NCBI RefSeq assembly: GCF_900129825.1
Contig: NZ_FQWZ01000002.1
Span: forward strand, 490,641 to 554,640
DNA length: 64,000 nucleotides
Direction of reading: 5' to 3'
From: Hydrocarboniphaga daqingensis
GTDB lineage: Bacteria > Pseudomonadota > Gammaproteobacteria > Nevskiales > Nevskiaceae
Below the pieces are notes generated by a model, which was not told the origin of the DNA, searched no databases, and saw nothing but the letters and a program-made list of their open reading frames with translations. This document shows, piece after piece, positions 19,190-28,600 of the stretch. A program made the position numbers and the translations under genes. Within the stretch, counting starts at the first letter, position 1; each line of letters begins with the position of its first letter.

Positions 19190-20707
19190 ATGTCGCTTGC
19201 CACCGTCCTCAGCCGCGCGCAGAACGGCCTTACGTCCGATCTGGTTCGCGTCGAAGTCCATCTCGCCAACGGCCTGCCGGGGCTTGCGATCGTCGGTCTG
19301 CCCGAGGCGGCGGTCCGCGAAGCCAAAGACCGCGTCAAAGCTGCGATCACCACCTGCGGATACGAGTTTCCGCAGCGGCGCATCACCTGCAACCTGGCGC
19401 CGGCCGACCTGCCGAAAGAGGGCGGCCGCTTCGATCTGGCGATTGCGCTCGGCATCCTCGCGGCGTCGGCGCAGATTCCGTCGGCGCTGCTGGATGGCCT
19501 CGAAGTGCTGGGCGAGCTGTCGCTGTCGGGTGAGTTGCGGCCGGTACGCGGCGCATTGCCGGCGGCGCTGCAAGCGCGTCGCGCCGGCCATGCGCTGGTC
19601 GTGCCGGCGGCCAACGCCGACGAGGCCGCGTTAGCCGCCGGCGTCCGTGTGGTCGCTGCAGATCATCTCGGCCGTCTGTGCGGAGCCTTGCACGGCGGAG
19701 TACTCACCGAACACGAACCCGGCGTATCCCTCGCGCCGTCGGCCAGCGCGGTATCGCTGCCCGACCTGGCCGACGTACGAGGTCAAGCCCAAGCGCGCCG
19801 CGCACTCGAAATCGCGGCCGCCGGCGGGCATTCGCTGCTGATGGCGGGGCCGCCGGGCTCGGGCAAAAGCATGTTGGCGGCCCGCCTGCCGGGCGTGCTG
19901 CCGCCGATGAGCGAAGACGAAGCGATCGAAGTTGCGGCCATCGCGTCGGTTGCCAGCAGCGGCTTCGACGCTCGGCACTGGATGCAGCGGCCGTTTCGTG
20001 CGCCCCACCACACCGCATCCGGCGTGGCCCTGGTCGGCGGAGGCTCGTCGCCGCGCCCGGGCGAGATCACGCTGGCCCATCGTGGTGTGCTGTTTCTAGA
20101 TGAGTTGCCGGAGTTCGATCGCCGGGTGCTCGAAGTGCTGCGCCAGCCGTTGGAGACCGGGCAGGTCACCGTGTCGCGCGCGGCTCGCCAGGAGGACTTC
20201 CCGGCTCGCTTCCAGTTGATAGCCGCGATGAACCCCTGTCCCTGCGGGTATCTGGGCGACAACGGCGGGCGGTGCCGCTGCACGCCGGACCAGATCGCGC
20301 GCTATCGCGGGCGCATCTCCGGCCCGTTGCTGGACCGGATCGACTTGCAGATCTTCGTGCCTGCGGTTGATCGCGCGCAGCTGACGCGGCCCGCTGCCAG
20401 TGACGCGGAGCCGAGCGCGATGGTGCGCGAGCGTGTTGTCGTGGCCCGGCAGCGGCAGCTGCAGCGGGCCGGCAAGCGCAATGCGGAGCTACAGCCGGCC
20501 GAGTTGGATCGCGACGCGGCGCTGGACGCCGCGGCCCGAGCGCTGATGGAGTCGGCCATGAGCCGGCTGGCGCTGTCGGCTCGGAGCTATCACCGCGTGC
20601 TGCGGGTGGCCCGGACGATTGCCGACCTGGCGGGTGCCGATCGCGTCAGCTCGGCGCAGGTCGCCGAAGCGCTGCGATACCGCGGCTGGGACTCGGCTGG
20701 GGCTTGA
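19190..20707 (+). CDS. comM: YifB/ComM family Mg-chelatase-like AAA+ ATPase
   Basis: The protein has 505 residues. The N-terminal ChlI-type domain (1-170) reads NGLPGLAIVGLPEAAVREAKDRVKAA. An AAA+ core follows, with Walker A AGPPGSGKS near residue 222, HTASGVALVGGGSSPRPGEI, Walker B FLDELPEF near residue 304 and NPCPCGYLGD. It ends in a C-terminal lid (LALSARSYHRVLRVARTIADL). ComM is a hexameric helicase that promotes branch migration during natural transformation and recombination. Gene order with ubiK supports the call. Confidence 0.93.
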   Translation: MSLATVLSRAQNGLTSDLVRVEVHLANGLPGLAIVGLPEAAVREAKDRVKAAITTCGYEFPQRRITCNLAPADLPKEGGRFDLAIALGILAASAQIPSALLDGLEVLGELSLSGELRPVRGALPAALQARRAGHALVVPAANADEAALAAGVRVVAADHLGRLCGALHGGVLTEHEPGVSLAPSASAVSLPDLADVRGQAQARRALEIAAAGGHSLLMAGPPGSGKSMLAARLPGVLPPMSEDEAIEVAAIASVASSGFDARHWMQRPFRAPHHTASGVALVGGGSSPRPGEITLAHRGVLFLDELPEFDRRVLEVLRQPLETGQVTVSRAARQEDFPARFQLIAAMNPCPCGYLGDNGGRCRCTPDQIARYRGRISGPLLDRIDLQIFVPAVDRAQLTRPAASDAEPSAMVRERVVVARQRQLQRAGKRNAELQPAELDRDAALDAAARALMESAMSRLALSARSYHRVLRVARTIADLAGADRVSSAQVAEALRYRGWDSAGA

Positions 20708-20718
20708 GCGTGCGCCAC

Positions 20719-20750
20719 GAAAAAGGCCCGCAGCTTGCGCTGCGGGCCTT
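20719..20750 (-). terminator. Rho-independent terminator of the porin gene
   Basis: A 12-bp perfect stem (AAGGCCCGCAGC / GCTGCGGGCCTT) with a TTGC loop. On the minus strand it is followed by a T-run (complement of the A's at 20720-20724), so it terminates the porin gene ending at 20791. It may also slow transcription coming out of comM. Confidence 0.9.
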
Positions 20751-20790
20751 GGGTGCAGTCGGCGGACGGGCCGCCGGGCTGCGCTTCGAC

Positions 20791-21840
20791 TTACATGCCG
20801 AAGGTGTAGATCGCCTTCACGCCCAGCGTCGGCTGCGTGCCGGTGAAGTCGGTGCCGTCGATGTAGATGTCGGCATCGGCATCGTCGACGCGGCCTTCAA
20901 AGAACATCTTGAAGTTCGACGCCGGAGCGTAGGTCAGCGCCAGCGTGGCTTCGTTGATCGTCAGATCGGAGCCGGCATCCGGCTCGATGTTGACGTTCTC
21001 GAGGCGCACCGTGGCCGACCACATGTCGTTCAGCTTCAGCGTGGCGTAGCCGGCAACACCGACGACGTCGACCGTGTCTTCCTGAGAGAAGTAGTCGGCG
21101 TTGATGGCGAAGCTCAGCGTGTCCGTCGCGGTCAGCGTGCCGACGAAGTCGAGGTAGTTGGTGTTCTTGCCGGTGTCGCCCGCTTCCACGCCGAAGTAGT
21201 CGTAGATGCCGACCGTGACCGCCGGGCTCAGCGTGAACAGACCGCCGACTTCGATCGTCTTGGGGTCGTTGGCGTCAACCGAGGCGCCCAGCGCGGCGCT
21301 GTTGGCCAGGCCGAGGAACAGCGTGGCAGCGTCCGACGCCTTGTACGCGGCGCGAACGCCGGTGTGGAAGTACGGCTGCGCGTTGATGTAGACCAGCGAG
21401 CGCGACAGCGTGGTGTTGCTCGGATCGGCCAGAACTTCGTAGCCGGCCAGCGAGTTGTAACGGCCGGCGATGACCGTCAGGTCGCCCGCGGCGTAGGACA
21501 GGTAGGCCTGCTGAACGGCCAGCTTGTCGTCGGTGTCGCCATAGGACGGGTTGATCACGTTGGCGGCGTCTTCGCCGGCCAGCAGCATCACGGTGCCGCC
21601 GAAGCCTTCGGTCGGCGCGCTGCTGAGGTTCAGCACGGCCTGGTTCAGGACGAACGAGTCGGCCTGCACGTCAGCGACGCGGCCCTGGATCAGGCCATTG
21701 CTGTCGTTGAAGTTGTAGGCGTAGGAGCCGCTGATCCAGCCGCTGGCCGTAACTTCTTTGGCCAGGTCGGCAAGCGTGGCGGCCGAAGCCGTGGTGCAAC
21801 CAAAAACGGCAGCCGCAGCCGCGAGATAGTGCATCTTCAT
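20791..21840 (-). CDS. Outer-membrane beta-barrel porin-like protein
   Basis: This 349-residue protein starts with a signal peptide (MKMHYLAAAAAVFGCTTASA). The mature part is made of alternating beta strands, for example WISGSYAYNFND, AYLSYAAGDLTVIAGRYNSLAGYEV, ATVRLENVNIEP and FKMFFEGRVDDAD. It closes with YTFGM, an aromatic-rich terminal strand typical of barrels. The layout resembles the putative beta-barrel porin-2 (OmpL-like) family, with Asp-rich loops that may favour cations or small polar solutes. It is a single-gene unit with its own terminator and a long structured upstream region. Confidence 0.75.
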   Translation of the reverse strand: MKMHYLAAAAAVFGCTTASAATLADLAKEVTASGWISGSYAYNFNDSNGLIQGRVADVQADSFVLNQAVLNLSSAPTEGFGGTVMLLAGEDAANVINPSYGDTDDKLAVQQAYLSYAAGDLTVIAGRYNSLAGYEVLADPSNTTLSRSLVYINAQPYFHTGVRAAYKASDAATLFLGLANSAALGASVDANDPKTIEVGGLFTLSPAVTVGIYDYFGVEAGDTGKNTNYLDFVGTLTATDTLSFAINADYFSQEDTVDVVGVAGYATLKLNDMWSATVRLENVNIEPDAGSDLTINEATLALTYAPASNFKMFFEGRVDDADADIYIDGTDFTGTQPTLGVKAIYTFGM

Positions 21841-22254
21841 TATCTGTGCCTCTCCTGAGATGAATAAAAACCCATGGTTGTGGCGCCATCAGCCAACGCG
21901 GGCGGCGACCGACCCGTAGGTCCTTGCAACAAACGGCAGAGTCGATCTGCTCGCGTCCTGCAAGGCCTCCCTTCTGATCGACGGCAGCTGTCGACCCCTT
22001 TCTTTGTATGCCGGTTGCTGAATCGCACGGCATTTCCCTGCACCGGGGGCTAAGCAAGGTCTGTACCGGACTGAGACATTACCCCTGATTTTTCGTCTGC
22101 CAATGCGGTAAGTGGCTCTTGCGTCGGGAATAAAGAGCCGGTGGTGCGCCAGGGCGGGGTCCCTTTTAAGGGATTCGGCGCACCAAGTTGGGGGTTTGCG
22201 CGTGCGCCGCGCCGTTGCGGTGCGTGGTTCTGGTGGATTTCCCGATATCGGGCC
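21841..22254 (-). other. 414-bp non-coding region upstream of the porin with several hairpins
   Basis: No convincing coding frame is present. The region holds a run of inverted repeats: GGCTCTT/AAGAGCC (22114-22139), an 8-bp stem GGTGCGCC/GGCGCACC (22143-22184) enclosing TCCCTT-TT-AAGGGA, and the 12-bp perfect palindrome CCCGATATCGGG (22241-22252). On the minus strand it would be a long leader or hold the porin promoter. It could also encode a small RNA. CTCAGGAGAGGCACAG just before the porin ATG gives a good ribosome-binding site. Confidence 0.5.
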
Positions 22255-22281
22255 AAAAAAAACCCCCGAACGAGTCGGGGG
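22255..22281 (-). terminator. Rho-independent terminator of the protease gene
   Basis: On the minus strand a stem of CCCCCGA and TCGGGGG with a 5-nt loop is followed by T8. It lies 25 bp after the stop codon of the lipoprotein protease gene and is a textbook terminator. Confidence 0.92.
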
Positions 22282-22305
22282 CTGTTCCGCTTCTACCGAT
22301 GGGGC

Positions 22306-23370
22306 TCAGTTGGAGCTCAATGCCGTCCGGACCTGCTTGACGGCGCCGAGCACGACGGCCTGTTCGGTCTCGTTGACGCTGTTGTGGCCGCTGTCGGTCT
22401 GGACCACCAGGCGATCGGTGTCGAGGTCGCGAACCTGGATCGAAAAGTCCTGAAGCCGCGGCAGCTTGTCCTGGACGCTGGTGTAATCGACCGTCGCCAC
22501 CAGGCGTGGCTTGCTCGCCGCATCGGCCTCCGCCTGGCCTGCGCGAACCTTGGCGACCGCACGCGCGGCCTGTTGCATCGAGATCGGTTCGGCGGTCGTG
22601 GTGCCGCCGGCGCTCGCCGGAAGCGCGGTGCGAAGGTAATCGGCGATCAGCGGGCTTCCGACGACGTTGCGGTTGCCGACGGTGTCCGTATCGGTCTGGC
22701 CACGCTGAACCATGCCCACGACCCGGCCGTCGGCCGACAGCAGCGGACTGCCGCCGCTGGCGGCGTGCGCCATGCCGGCGACTTCGGCCTGGTGCGGCGT
22801 ATTGGCCGACCCCGCAACGCTGACCATCGCCGGTGTCAGCTTGGGTTGATGAGCGCTGCTGCCGCGGCCCTGGGCATGTCCGATGGCATAGACCTGCTGC
22901 CCGAGCGCCAGTGGTGACTGATGTTGAACGGCCAGCGGCGCCACGTCGGATGAAAGGGGCGTGCTCAGCTTTAGCATCGCCAGATCGCGATCGTCCGAGC
23001 GGCTCAGCACGTCAGCAGAGTAGCGCACCCCGTCCAGCCAGACGGTGGCCTTGTCGTGGCCTTCGAGCGTGTGGGCTGCCGTTACCAGATGGCCGTCGCG
23101 CGAAACCAAAAAGCCGCTGCCCTCCGCTTTGCCGAGAAACTGCTGAGCCTCGACCGTGTGCACCTTGAAGCCCATGGCTTCGAACTGCTGCGCGACCCGG
23201 GGGAACAGCCCGCGGGGATCTTGCTCGGGCTTGACCAGATAAACGTCCTGGTAGCCCGTCGCGGCAAGCGGAGCTGCAGTCGGTGTCGACGCGCAGCCGG
23301 CGGCCAGGACGGTCGCCAGTGCAGCGCCGATCAGGTTCAGTCGTAGATTCAGGGGTTTGGCAGTTTTCAT
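22306..23370 (-). CDS. Trypsin-like serine protease, predicted lipoprotein
   Basis: The start is the ATG at 23370, preceded by GAGGACTTCC as ribosome-binding site; 354 residues result. The signal peptide ends in the lipobox LAAGC with Cys26 as lipid anchor. A DegP/trypsin-like domain follows with the triad His100 (VTAAHTLEG), Asp129 (DDRDLAML) and Ser205 (ASGGSP, a variant of the usual GNSGGP). The C-terminal part (about 260-354) has no recognised fold and no PDZ domain is apparent. It is likely a periplasmic envelope protease or peptide-binding relative. It is monocistronic with a strong terminator. Confidence 0.8.
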   Translation of the reverse strand: MKTAKPLNLRLNLIGAALATVLAAGCASTPTAAPLAATGYQDVYLVKPEQDPRGLFPRVAQQFEAMGFKVHTVEAQQFLGKAEGSGFLVSRDGHLVTAAHTLEGHDKATVWLDGVRYSADVLSRSDDRDLAMLKLSTPLSSDVAPLAVQHQSPLALGQQVYAIGHAQGRGSSAHQPKLTPAMVSVAGSANTPHQAEVAGMAHAASGGSPLLSADGRVVGMVQRGQTDTDTVGNRNVVGSPLIADYLRTALPASAGGTTTAEPISMQQAARAVAKVRAGQAEADAASKPRLVATVDYTSVQDKLPRLQDFSIQVRDLDTDRLVVQTDSGHNSVNETEQAVVLGAVKQVRTALSSN

Positions 23371-23547
23371 GGAAGTCCTCATTGTGGGGCCCAGTATTAG
23401 TGCGAACGGTCGTTATGGTGCGCACAAGTACGATCATGGGACATTTATGAATTATTCAAGTGCAGACGCACCAAAAAATATGAAGCGCTGCATTTCTTTG
23501 GTGCTTTGGCCCTCAGTCAACTGCCTGGCGCCCAGCGGCTAAACGAA

Positions 23548-23590
23548 AAAAGCCCCGCCCCCGACCAGTGACGGTGGGGGCGGGGCTTTT
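23548..23590 (-). terminator. Long-stem terminator of the cytochrome c gene
   Basis: A 15-bp arm AAAAGCCCCGCCCCC pairs with GGGGGCGGGGCTTTT across a 13-nt loop. On the minus strand the stem is followed by more T residues. It lies 85 bp after the cytochrome stop codon. Confidence 0.9.
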
Positions 23591-23674
23591 GCTTGAGACC
23601 GACGGTGCGGGTCGCGCCGTCGGCTGTTGCCATGCGACCGGGGCGGTGGTGCCCCGGTCGACGGTGCGTCTTCT

Positions 23675-24157
23675 TTAGACGCCGCTTTCCTTCAGCATCA
23701 GGGCGACCGCTGCGTGGATCTCCTCATCCGACAGATCCGGATCACCGCCGCGGGCCGGCATGCTGTTGATGCCAGCGATGGCCGACTTGGTCAGCCCATC
23801 GACGCCGCCCTTGGCCGCGGCACGCGCCGACCAAGTCGCCTTGTCGCCGACCTTCGGCGCGCCCAGCACGCCAGCGCCGTGGCAGGCGGTGCAAACCTGG
23901 GCCAGCACCTGCTCGGCCGCCAGCGGTGCCCGTGCAGGCTTGGCAGTGACTTTCAGCAGCGCGGCCGGGTCGGTGACGACCTGCGTGACCGGCTTGATGC
24001 GATCGCTCAGCACGGCGAGCTGCTCGGGGTCGGCCCCTTCTTTGTCCGGTGTAACCAAAGCGGCAACGCCGGCAATCACCAGGGCGATGCCGGCAAGAAT
24101 GCCGAGCACGACACTGAAATTGACGAAGAAAACCTTGTCGTGATTCTGGTGTTCCAA
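23675..24157 (-). CDS. Membrane-anchored c-type cytochrome (cytochrome c5 family)
   Basis: The preferred start is the TTG at 24157, preceded by GGGAG seven bases upstream, which gives 160 residues beginning MEHQNHDKVFF; a longer frame from 24253 lacks such a site. Residues 10-35 form one transmembrane helix that anchors the protein, with the haem domain in the periplasm. The haem site is CTACH at 89-93 and the likely axial Met is Met133 in INSMPARGG, as in cytochrome c5. The role is electron transfer in the respiratory chain; the partner is unknown. Confidence 0.87.
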   Translation of the reverse strand: MEHQNHDKVFFVNFSVVLGILAGIALVIAGVAALVTPDKEGADPEQLAVLSDRIKPVTQVVTDPAALLKVTAKPARAPLAAEQVLAQVCTACHGAGVLGAPKVGDKATWSARAAAKGGVDGLTKSAIAGINSMPARGGDPDLSDEEIHAAVALMLKESGV

Positions 24158-24291
24158 AGCGAGCTCCCAACGAAAATGTCGCGACCTGTTAGCCGCAGGA
24201 GTATAACGGGCAAGCCGCTGAGCTAGTAAGGCGTATGCAGCAGGAATTTGCATGCCCGTGCGCCACTAGCCGAAGCAGGCAGCGCTTCCTG

Positions 24292-24297
24292 TAGAAT
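24292..24297 (+). promoter_or_regulatory. Putative -10 element of the tRNA-Arg promoter
   Basis: TAGAAT lies 18 bp upstream of the tRNA 5' end, a spacing expected for a -10 box. No good -35 hexamer is seen at the usual distance. Confidence 0.4.
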
Positions 24298-24315
24298 CGC
24301 GGCTCGCAATACGTC

Positions 24316-24392
24316 GCGCTCGTAGCTCAGCTGGATAGAGTACTGCCCTCCGAAGGCAGGGGTCACTGGTTCGAATCCAGTCGAGCGCACCA
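24316..24392 (+). tRNA. tRNA-Arg (anticodon CCG)
   Basis: A 77-nt cloverleaf. The acceptor stem GCGCTCG pairs with CGAGCGC, and the D-arm is GCTC-AGCTGGATA-GAGT. The anticodon stem CTGCC/GGCAG carries loop CTCCGAA (anticodon CCG), and the T-arm is CTGG-TTCGAAT-CCAG. The CCA end is encoded. It reads CGG codons. It stands at the left edge of the accessory region, and tRNA genes are common integration sites. Confidence 0.97.
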
Positions 24393-24599
24393 TCTCAGTA
24401 GCCCGCCCAGGTATTGCCCTGCGGTCGCGGCAATCTTCGGCACTCTCGTAAAGCTCGCTTGTTATTCCGGTTGCCGCCCGGTCTTCAACGCGCCCCGCGT
24501 TCGGGCCCAGCGAGTTTCCATTTGCGCGGATGATGCTGCCGACACAGCGCACCAGTGGGCTCTTCAGGGTTCCGTCTAGAGCGCTGCCGCCGAGTATCG

Positions 24600-24881
24600 C
24601 TATGGGGATTTGACGACGGCGGTGAAGTCGGACCACTGCTCGATGCGGAAGGCCCGGATGTCTAGGACCGACTTCGGGAACCAAGTGCGGGACTTCAGCG
24701 CCTGCATGGCAAGGAACAGAATCGCCATGTCCTCGTTGTCGCTGACATACAAGCTGCCCTATACGCGCCGAAAACCATGCTCACTCAGGATTGACCCGAT
24801 GTCGGCATAGGCTTGCGAGACGCCTTTCGGATGATGCAGTTCGGTATCGGCGACAACGAGGTCGAACGCAACGGCATACAT
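24600..24881 (-). pseudogene. vapD: VapD-family toxin gene with an internal amber codon
   Basis: Read from the ATG at 24881 the frame gives MYAVAFDLVVADTELHH, a run ending EHGFRR-Val, a TAG at 24761-24759 (codon 41), then [19 protein letters not shown] and [17 protein letters not shown] up to a natural stop at 24600. The pattern (MYAxAFDL, a Gln-Gly-Ser-x-Tyr block in the middle, DIRxxRIE) is that of VapD, a Cas2-like ribonuclease of toxin-antitoxin modules. The TAG sits where VapD proteins usually have Gln, so one C-to-T change (CAG to TAG) explains the break. The gene follows its partner with no gap (TAGATG). It is most likely inactive. Confidence 0.8.
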
Positions 24882-25079
24882 CTAACGCGCCTCTGGATCA
24901 TCGTTCACATGCGTCAATCGACACTCAGCTTTCTCGCCTATCTCGACCAGCATCACTTAGACCATCCAGTCGCCGTCATCAAGCGCGCGCAGTGCCTCAC
25001 GCACTTCGTACTTGGGGCCAAAGGCGCTCAAGCTTTTGATTTTCCCGACCGGAACGGGGGGCACGCCCAACTTGCCCAT
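24882..25079 (-). pseudogene. Small antitoxin-like gene (DUF5397-like) with an internal ochre codon
   Basis: The start is the ATG at 25079, with GGAG six bases upstream. The frame gives MGKLGVPPVPVGKIKSLSAF, GPKYEV and DDGDWMV, then a TAA at 24959-24957 (codon 41), then VMLVEIGEKAECRLTHVNDD before a TAG at 24884. Both halves are in one frame and read as one small beta-rich protein resembling DUF5397 proteins. Its position immediately before vapD suggests the antitoxin of the pair. A single base change would restore the reading frame. The family call is by eye and less certain than the VapD call. Confidence 0.6.
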
Positions 25080-25538
25080 GCTCGCTCCTGCGACGATCCC
25101 GAGGAACGATAGCGGTGTCGCAATAGTGACGCGACGGCTTAACACGCTGGCGGCGGTCTGTAGTTGGGTTGGGGCGATCGGCCAGATCGATGGCGACATC
25201 GAGTGGATCCGTCGTCCACCACGCTAAGCAATTCACCCGTACGACATTAGTAACGGGCCGTCAGTGGAAACGCGCCAAGCAGGCCAGTCATGCGGAGCTG
25301 AACAAGCTCGAAGAGCGCGGCATCGACCTTCATGTCTTCACCGAGCGGTTGCTTGGTTGCGACCGTCACATCGCAAACTGTCCAAATGCCGCTTGTCATC
25401 CAGTTCGGTGAACGAGTTCACGCTCCTCGATTGATTCCAGCGGCCGGTTCGTGCGCAGAATTCTGTGCAGATCCCATCTTCTTGATCGCGAAAGCTGCCC
25501 GAGAGTGTGAATGGACCCGATTACGCCCTCCGAGCTGA
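25080..25538. other. Gene-poor stretch between the broken toxin module and cas3
   Basis: About 460 bp without a gene I can support. A short open frame at 25169-25411 (plus) contains AELNKLEERGIDLHVFTERL, which reads like real protein but matches nothing I recognise. A stop codon at 25536-25538 closes the cas3 frame. Neither cas1 nor the Cas2 domain expected before type I-F cas3 is found in any frame here. This is probably a mosaic of remnants around a deletion junction. Confidence 0.5.
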
Positions 25539-25628
25539 AGTCGATCCTCCATCTGGATCCGCGGGCGTGATCACAGCGAGCTGCTATGGGTTGTCGGCGA
25601 CAGCAGTCGCTTCAATGCCCATGGCGCG

Positions 25629-28600
25629 GTGCCGACCAACACCACAACGAGGGACATCTTGCGCAGCGACGATGAAAACGACTGGCATAGCCTGCAGATC
25701 ATTCATCTGCTGTCAGCGCTCGCGTCCCTGCTGCACGATCTCGGCAAGGCCAGCCGCGCGTTCCAAGAGCGGCTCGTCGGTAAGCGTGTGGAGCGCAACG
25801 AGTATCGGCATGAATGGACCTCGCTGCGCTTGTTCCAAGCCTTCGTCGGAATGGATGCGACCGATGAGAGCTGGCTGGCACGGCTGATCGCGCCTTCGGC
25901 TGCCGACGACCAAAGCTGGCTCGTCAGGCTTCAACGTGATGGCTTGGACACGGTGGTCGACAAGCCGCTCGCTAGCCTGCCGCCGCTGGCTCAGGCCGTG
26001 GCTTGGCTGGTGGTGACGCACCATCGGCTGCCGGTGAAGCCGGCGACTGACCGCAGCGGCAAACATTTGTGGTTAGGGGCCAGAGATGACGGGTTCGCTG
26101 CCGGTCAGCTCGACAATCTCCTCAAAAAGATTACTTCCGACTGGAATGAACGCCCTTTGGGCCTCGATCGCAAACAGGTCGAAGCCTACTGGCATTTCCC
26201 GAATGGTTTGCCCGTGACCAGTGCACCGTGGCGCAAGCGTGCCGCGAAGATCGCCGAGCGACTGCTGACACTCACCAGCCGCGCAGGCAGTGAATGCTGG
26301 CTGGACGATCCTTATCTGATGCACCTGTCCCGCCTAGCACTGATGCTCGCCGACCATCACTACTCGGGGCTCACTGCGCTATCGGAACGTGAGAAAGGCG
26401 AAGACGGCCACGCCTTGTATGCCAACACCGATCGAAAGACCGGCCGCTACAACCAGCCGCTAGACGAACACCTGATCGGTGTCGAAAAGCACGCCGGCCT
26501 CATCGTCCACGCTTTGCCGGGCTTCGAGCGCGAACTGCCGCGGCTGGCGCGCCATAAGGGCCTGCGCAAGCGCAGCCAGGACGAGCGCTTTCGCTGGCAG
26601 GACCGCGCAAGCGACACCGCTGCATCGATCCGCGAGCGCGCGTCACGGCAGGGCGCATTCATCGTCAACATGGCCTCTACTGGCTGCGGCAAGACGCTGG
26701 CCAACGCACGGATCATGTATGCGCTGGCCGATCCGAACCAAGGCATGCGCTGTGCGTTCGCGCTTGGCCTGCGTACCTTGACGCTGCAAACGGGTCAGGC
26801 CTTCCGCGACCTGCTCCACGCCTCCGACGAAGAACTGGCGATTCGTGTCGGCGGAGCTGCGAGCCGCGAGCTGTTCGAGCACTTCGAGGCGCTGGCCGAG
26901 CGTTCGGGCTCTGCATCGTCTCAAGATCTGCTCGACGAAGACGGTCGCGTGCTCTATGAGGGCCATCTCGATCAGCCGCTGCTGAAGCGAGCAATGAAGG
27001 ATCCGCAGGTGCGTGCGCTGCTCGCCGCGCCGTTGCTGGTCTGTACGGTTGACCATCTGGTGCCCGCTACCGAGAGCCAGCGCGGCGGCCGGCAGATCGC
27101 ACCGATGCTGCGGCTGATGAGCAGTGACTTGGTGCTCGACGAGTTGGACGACTTCGATATCGGTGACCTGCCGGCGCTGACCAGGCTTGTGTACTGGGCC
27201 GGGCTGCTCGGCACCCGCGTACTGGTGTCTTCAGCGACGCTGCCGCCGACGCTGGTTAAAGGTATGTATGAAGCCTACCGAGCCGGCCGCGCCATTCATC
27301 AACGTCATCGTGGCCAGAGGCGCGGTGAGCCGGTCAACATCTGCTGCGCGTGGTTCGACGAATTCCACCAGCAGGCGCAGGACTGCGCCGCGAGCGACGA
27401 CTTCGAGGCAGCGCACTTGGCCTTTGCCGTAAAGCGGCACGCCCGGCTCGGTCAGGACCTTGTTCGTCGTAGAGGCCGGCTGGAGCCGCTCAATCTAAAG
27501 GGACTGAAAAAGGATGCGATGCGCGAGCGTTTCGCCCTGCAGGCCCGCGACGCGGCGCTGTCGCTGCACGCCGAGCATCACGGGGTGGATCCAAAGAGCG
27601 GGAAGCGGGTCAGCTTTGGGCTGATCCGCATGGCGAATATCGACCCGCTGTTCGACGTCGCGCTGGCGCTGTATCGCCTCGGGGCGCCTCCCGGGTTTCG
27701 TATCCATCTGTGTGTCTACCATTCTCAGTTTCCGCTGCTGATGCGCTCGGCGATCGAACGGCGTCTGGATCAAACCTTGGATCGCCGCAACCCCGATGCG
27801 GTGTTCACGCTGCCGGACATCCGTAGTCGAATCGACGCCTCTGCGGAGGCCGATCAATTGTTCATCGTGCTTGGCTCGCCAGTGACCGAAGTGGGACGGG
27901 ATCACGATTACGACTGGGCGGTGGTCGAACCGTCGTCGATGCGCTCGCTGATCCAGCTTGCCGGCCGCGTGCGGCGACATCGGCCGTCGGCCTGCGAAAC
28001 TCCGAATCTGGCGATCTTCGATCACAACCTTAAATGCTTCGAGGCACCGAACGAGGCCGCGTACTGTCGGCCAGGCTTTGAGGGCGACGAGCCGTTCCGG
28101 CTTAGCGCGCGCAACTTGCAAGCTCTGTTGCGCGAGGACGAGCGCGACGTGATCGACGCCCGCCCGCGCATCGTCGAGCGACCACCATCGGAGCGACTGC
28201 CATTCAACAAACGACTGGTCGATCTGGAACATGAACGACTGCGCCATGCGATGAAGCCGCAGCAGGCGCCGCTCAACGCCAGCAGCTTCTGGGCGAGACC
28301 GCTACTGCATCTGACGGGAGTGGCTGCGCAGCAGCAGCCTTTCCGACAGCAGACAGTTCCGCAAGTCGAAGTCCGTCTTCTGCCGAATGAGGACGAAGAC
28401 GGCTACCAGCTCCATCGATTGCATGAGCAGAAAGGCCAGGACGACCTCTGGGTCGAGGTCGATGGCACCTTGCATCGCATCCGTGAACAGGACGTGCGCG
28501 GTGTCGGCATCGAGGCATGGGCGGCAACCGACTACCTCACCGAACTGTCGGCCTTAGCGGAGGCTATGGAATTGCCATTGCGAGACTGCGCTGCGCGATA

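Noticed and set aside
24223-24684. Minus-strand frame with [20 protein letters not shown].
   Set aside because: This peptide is the antisense translation of the tRNA-Arg gene, a known annotation artefact.
24759-24959. Idea that the stops in vapD and its partner are recoded as sense codons.
   Set aside because: One is TAG and the other TAA, both codons are used as normal stops by neighbouring genes, and no recoding signal is seen. Decay is the simpler account.
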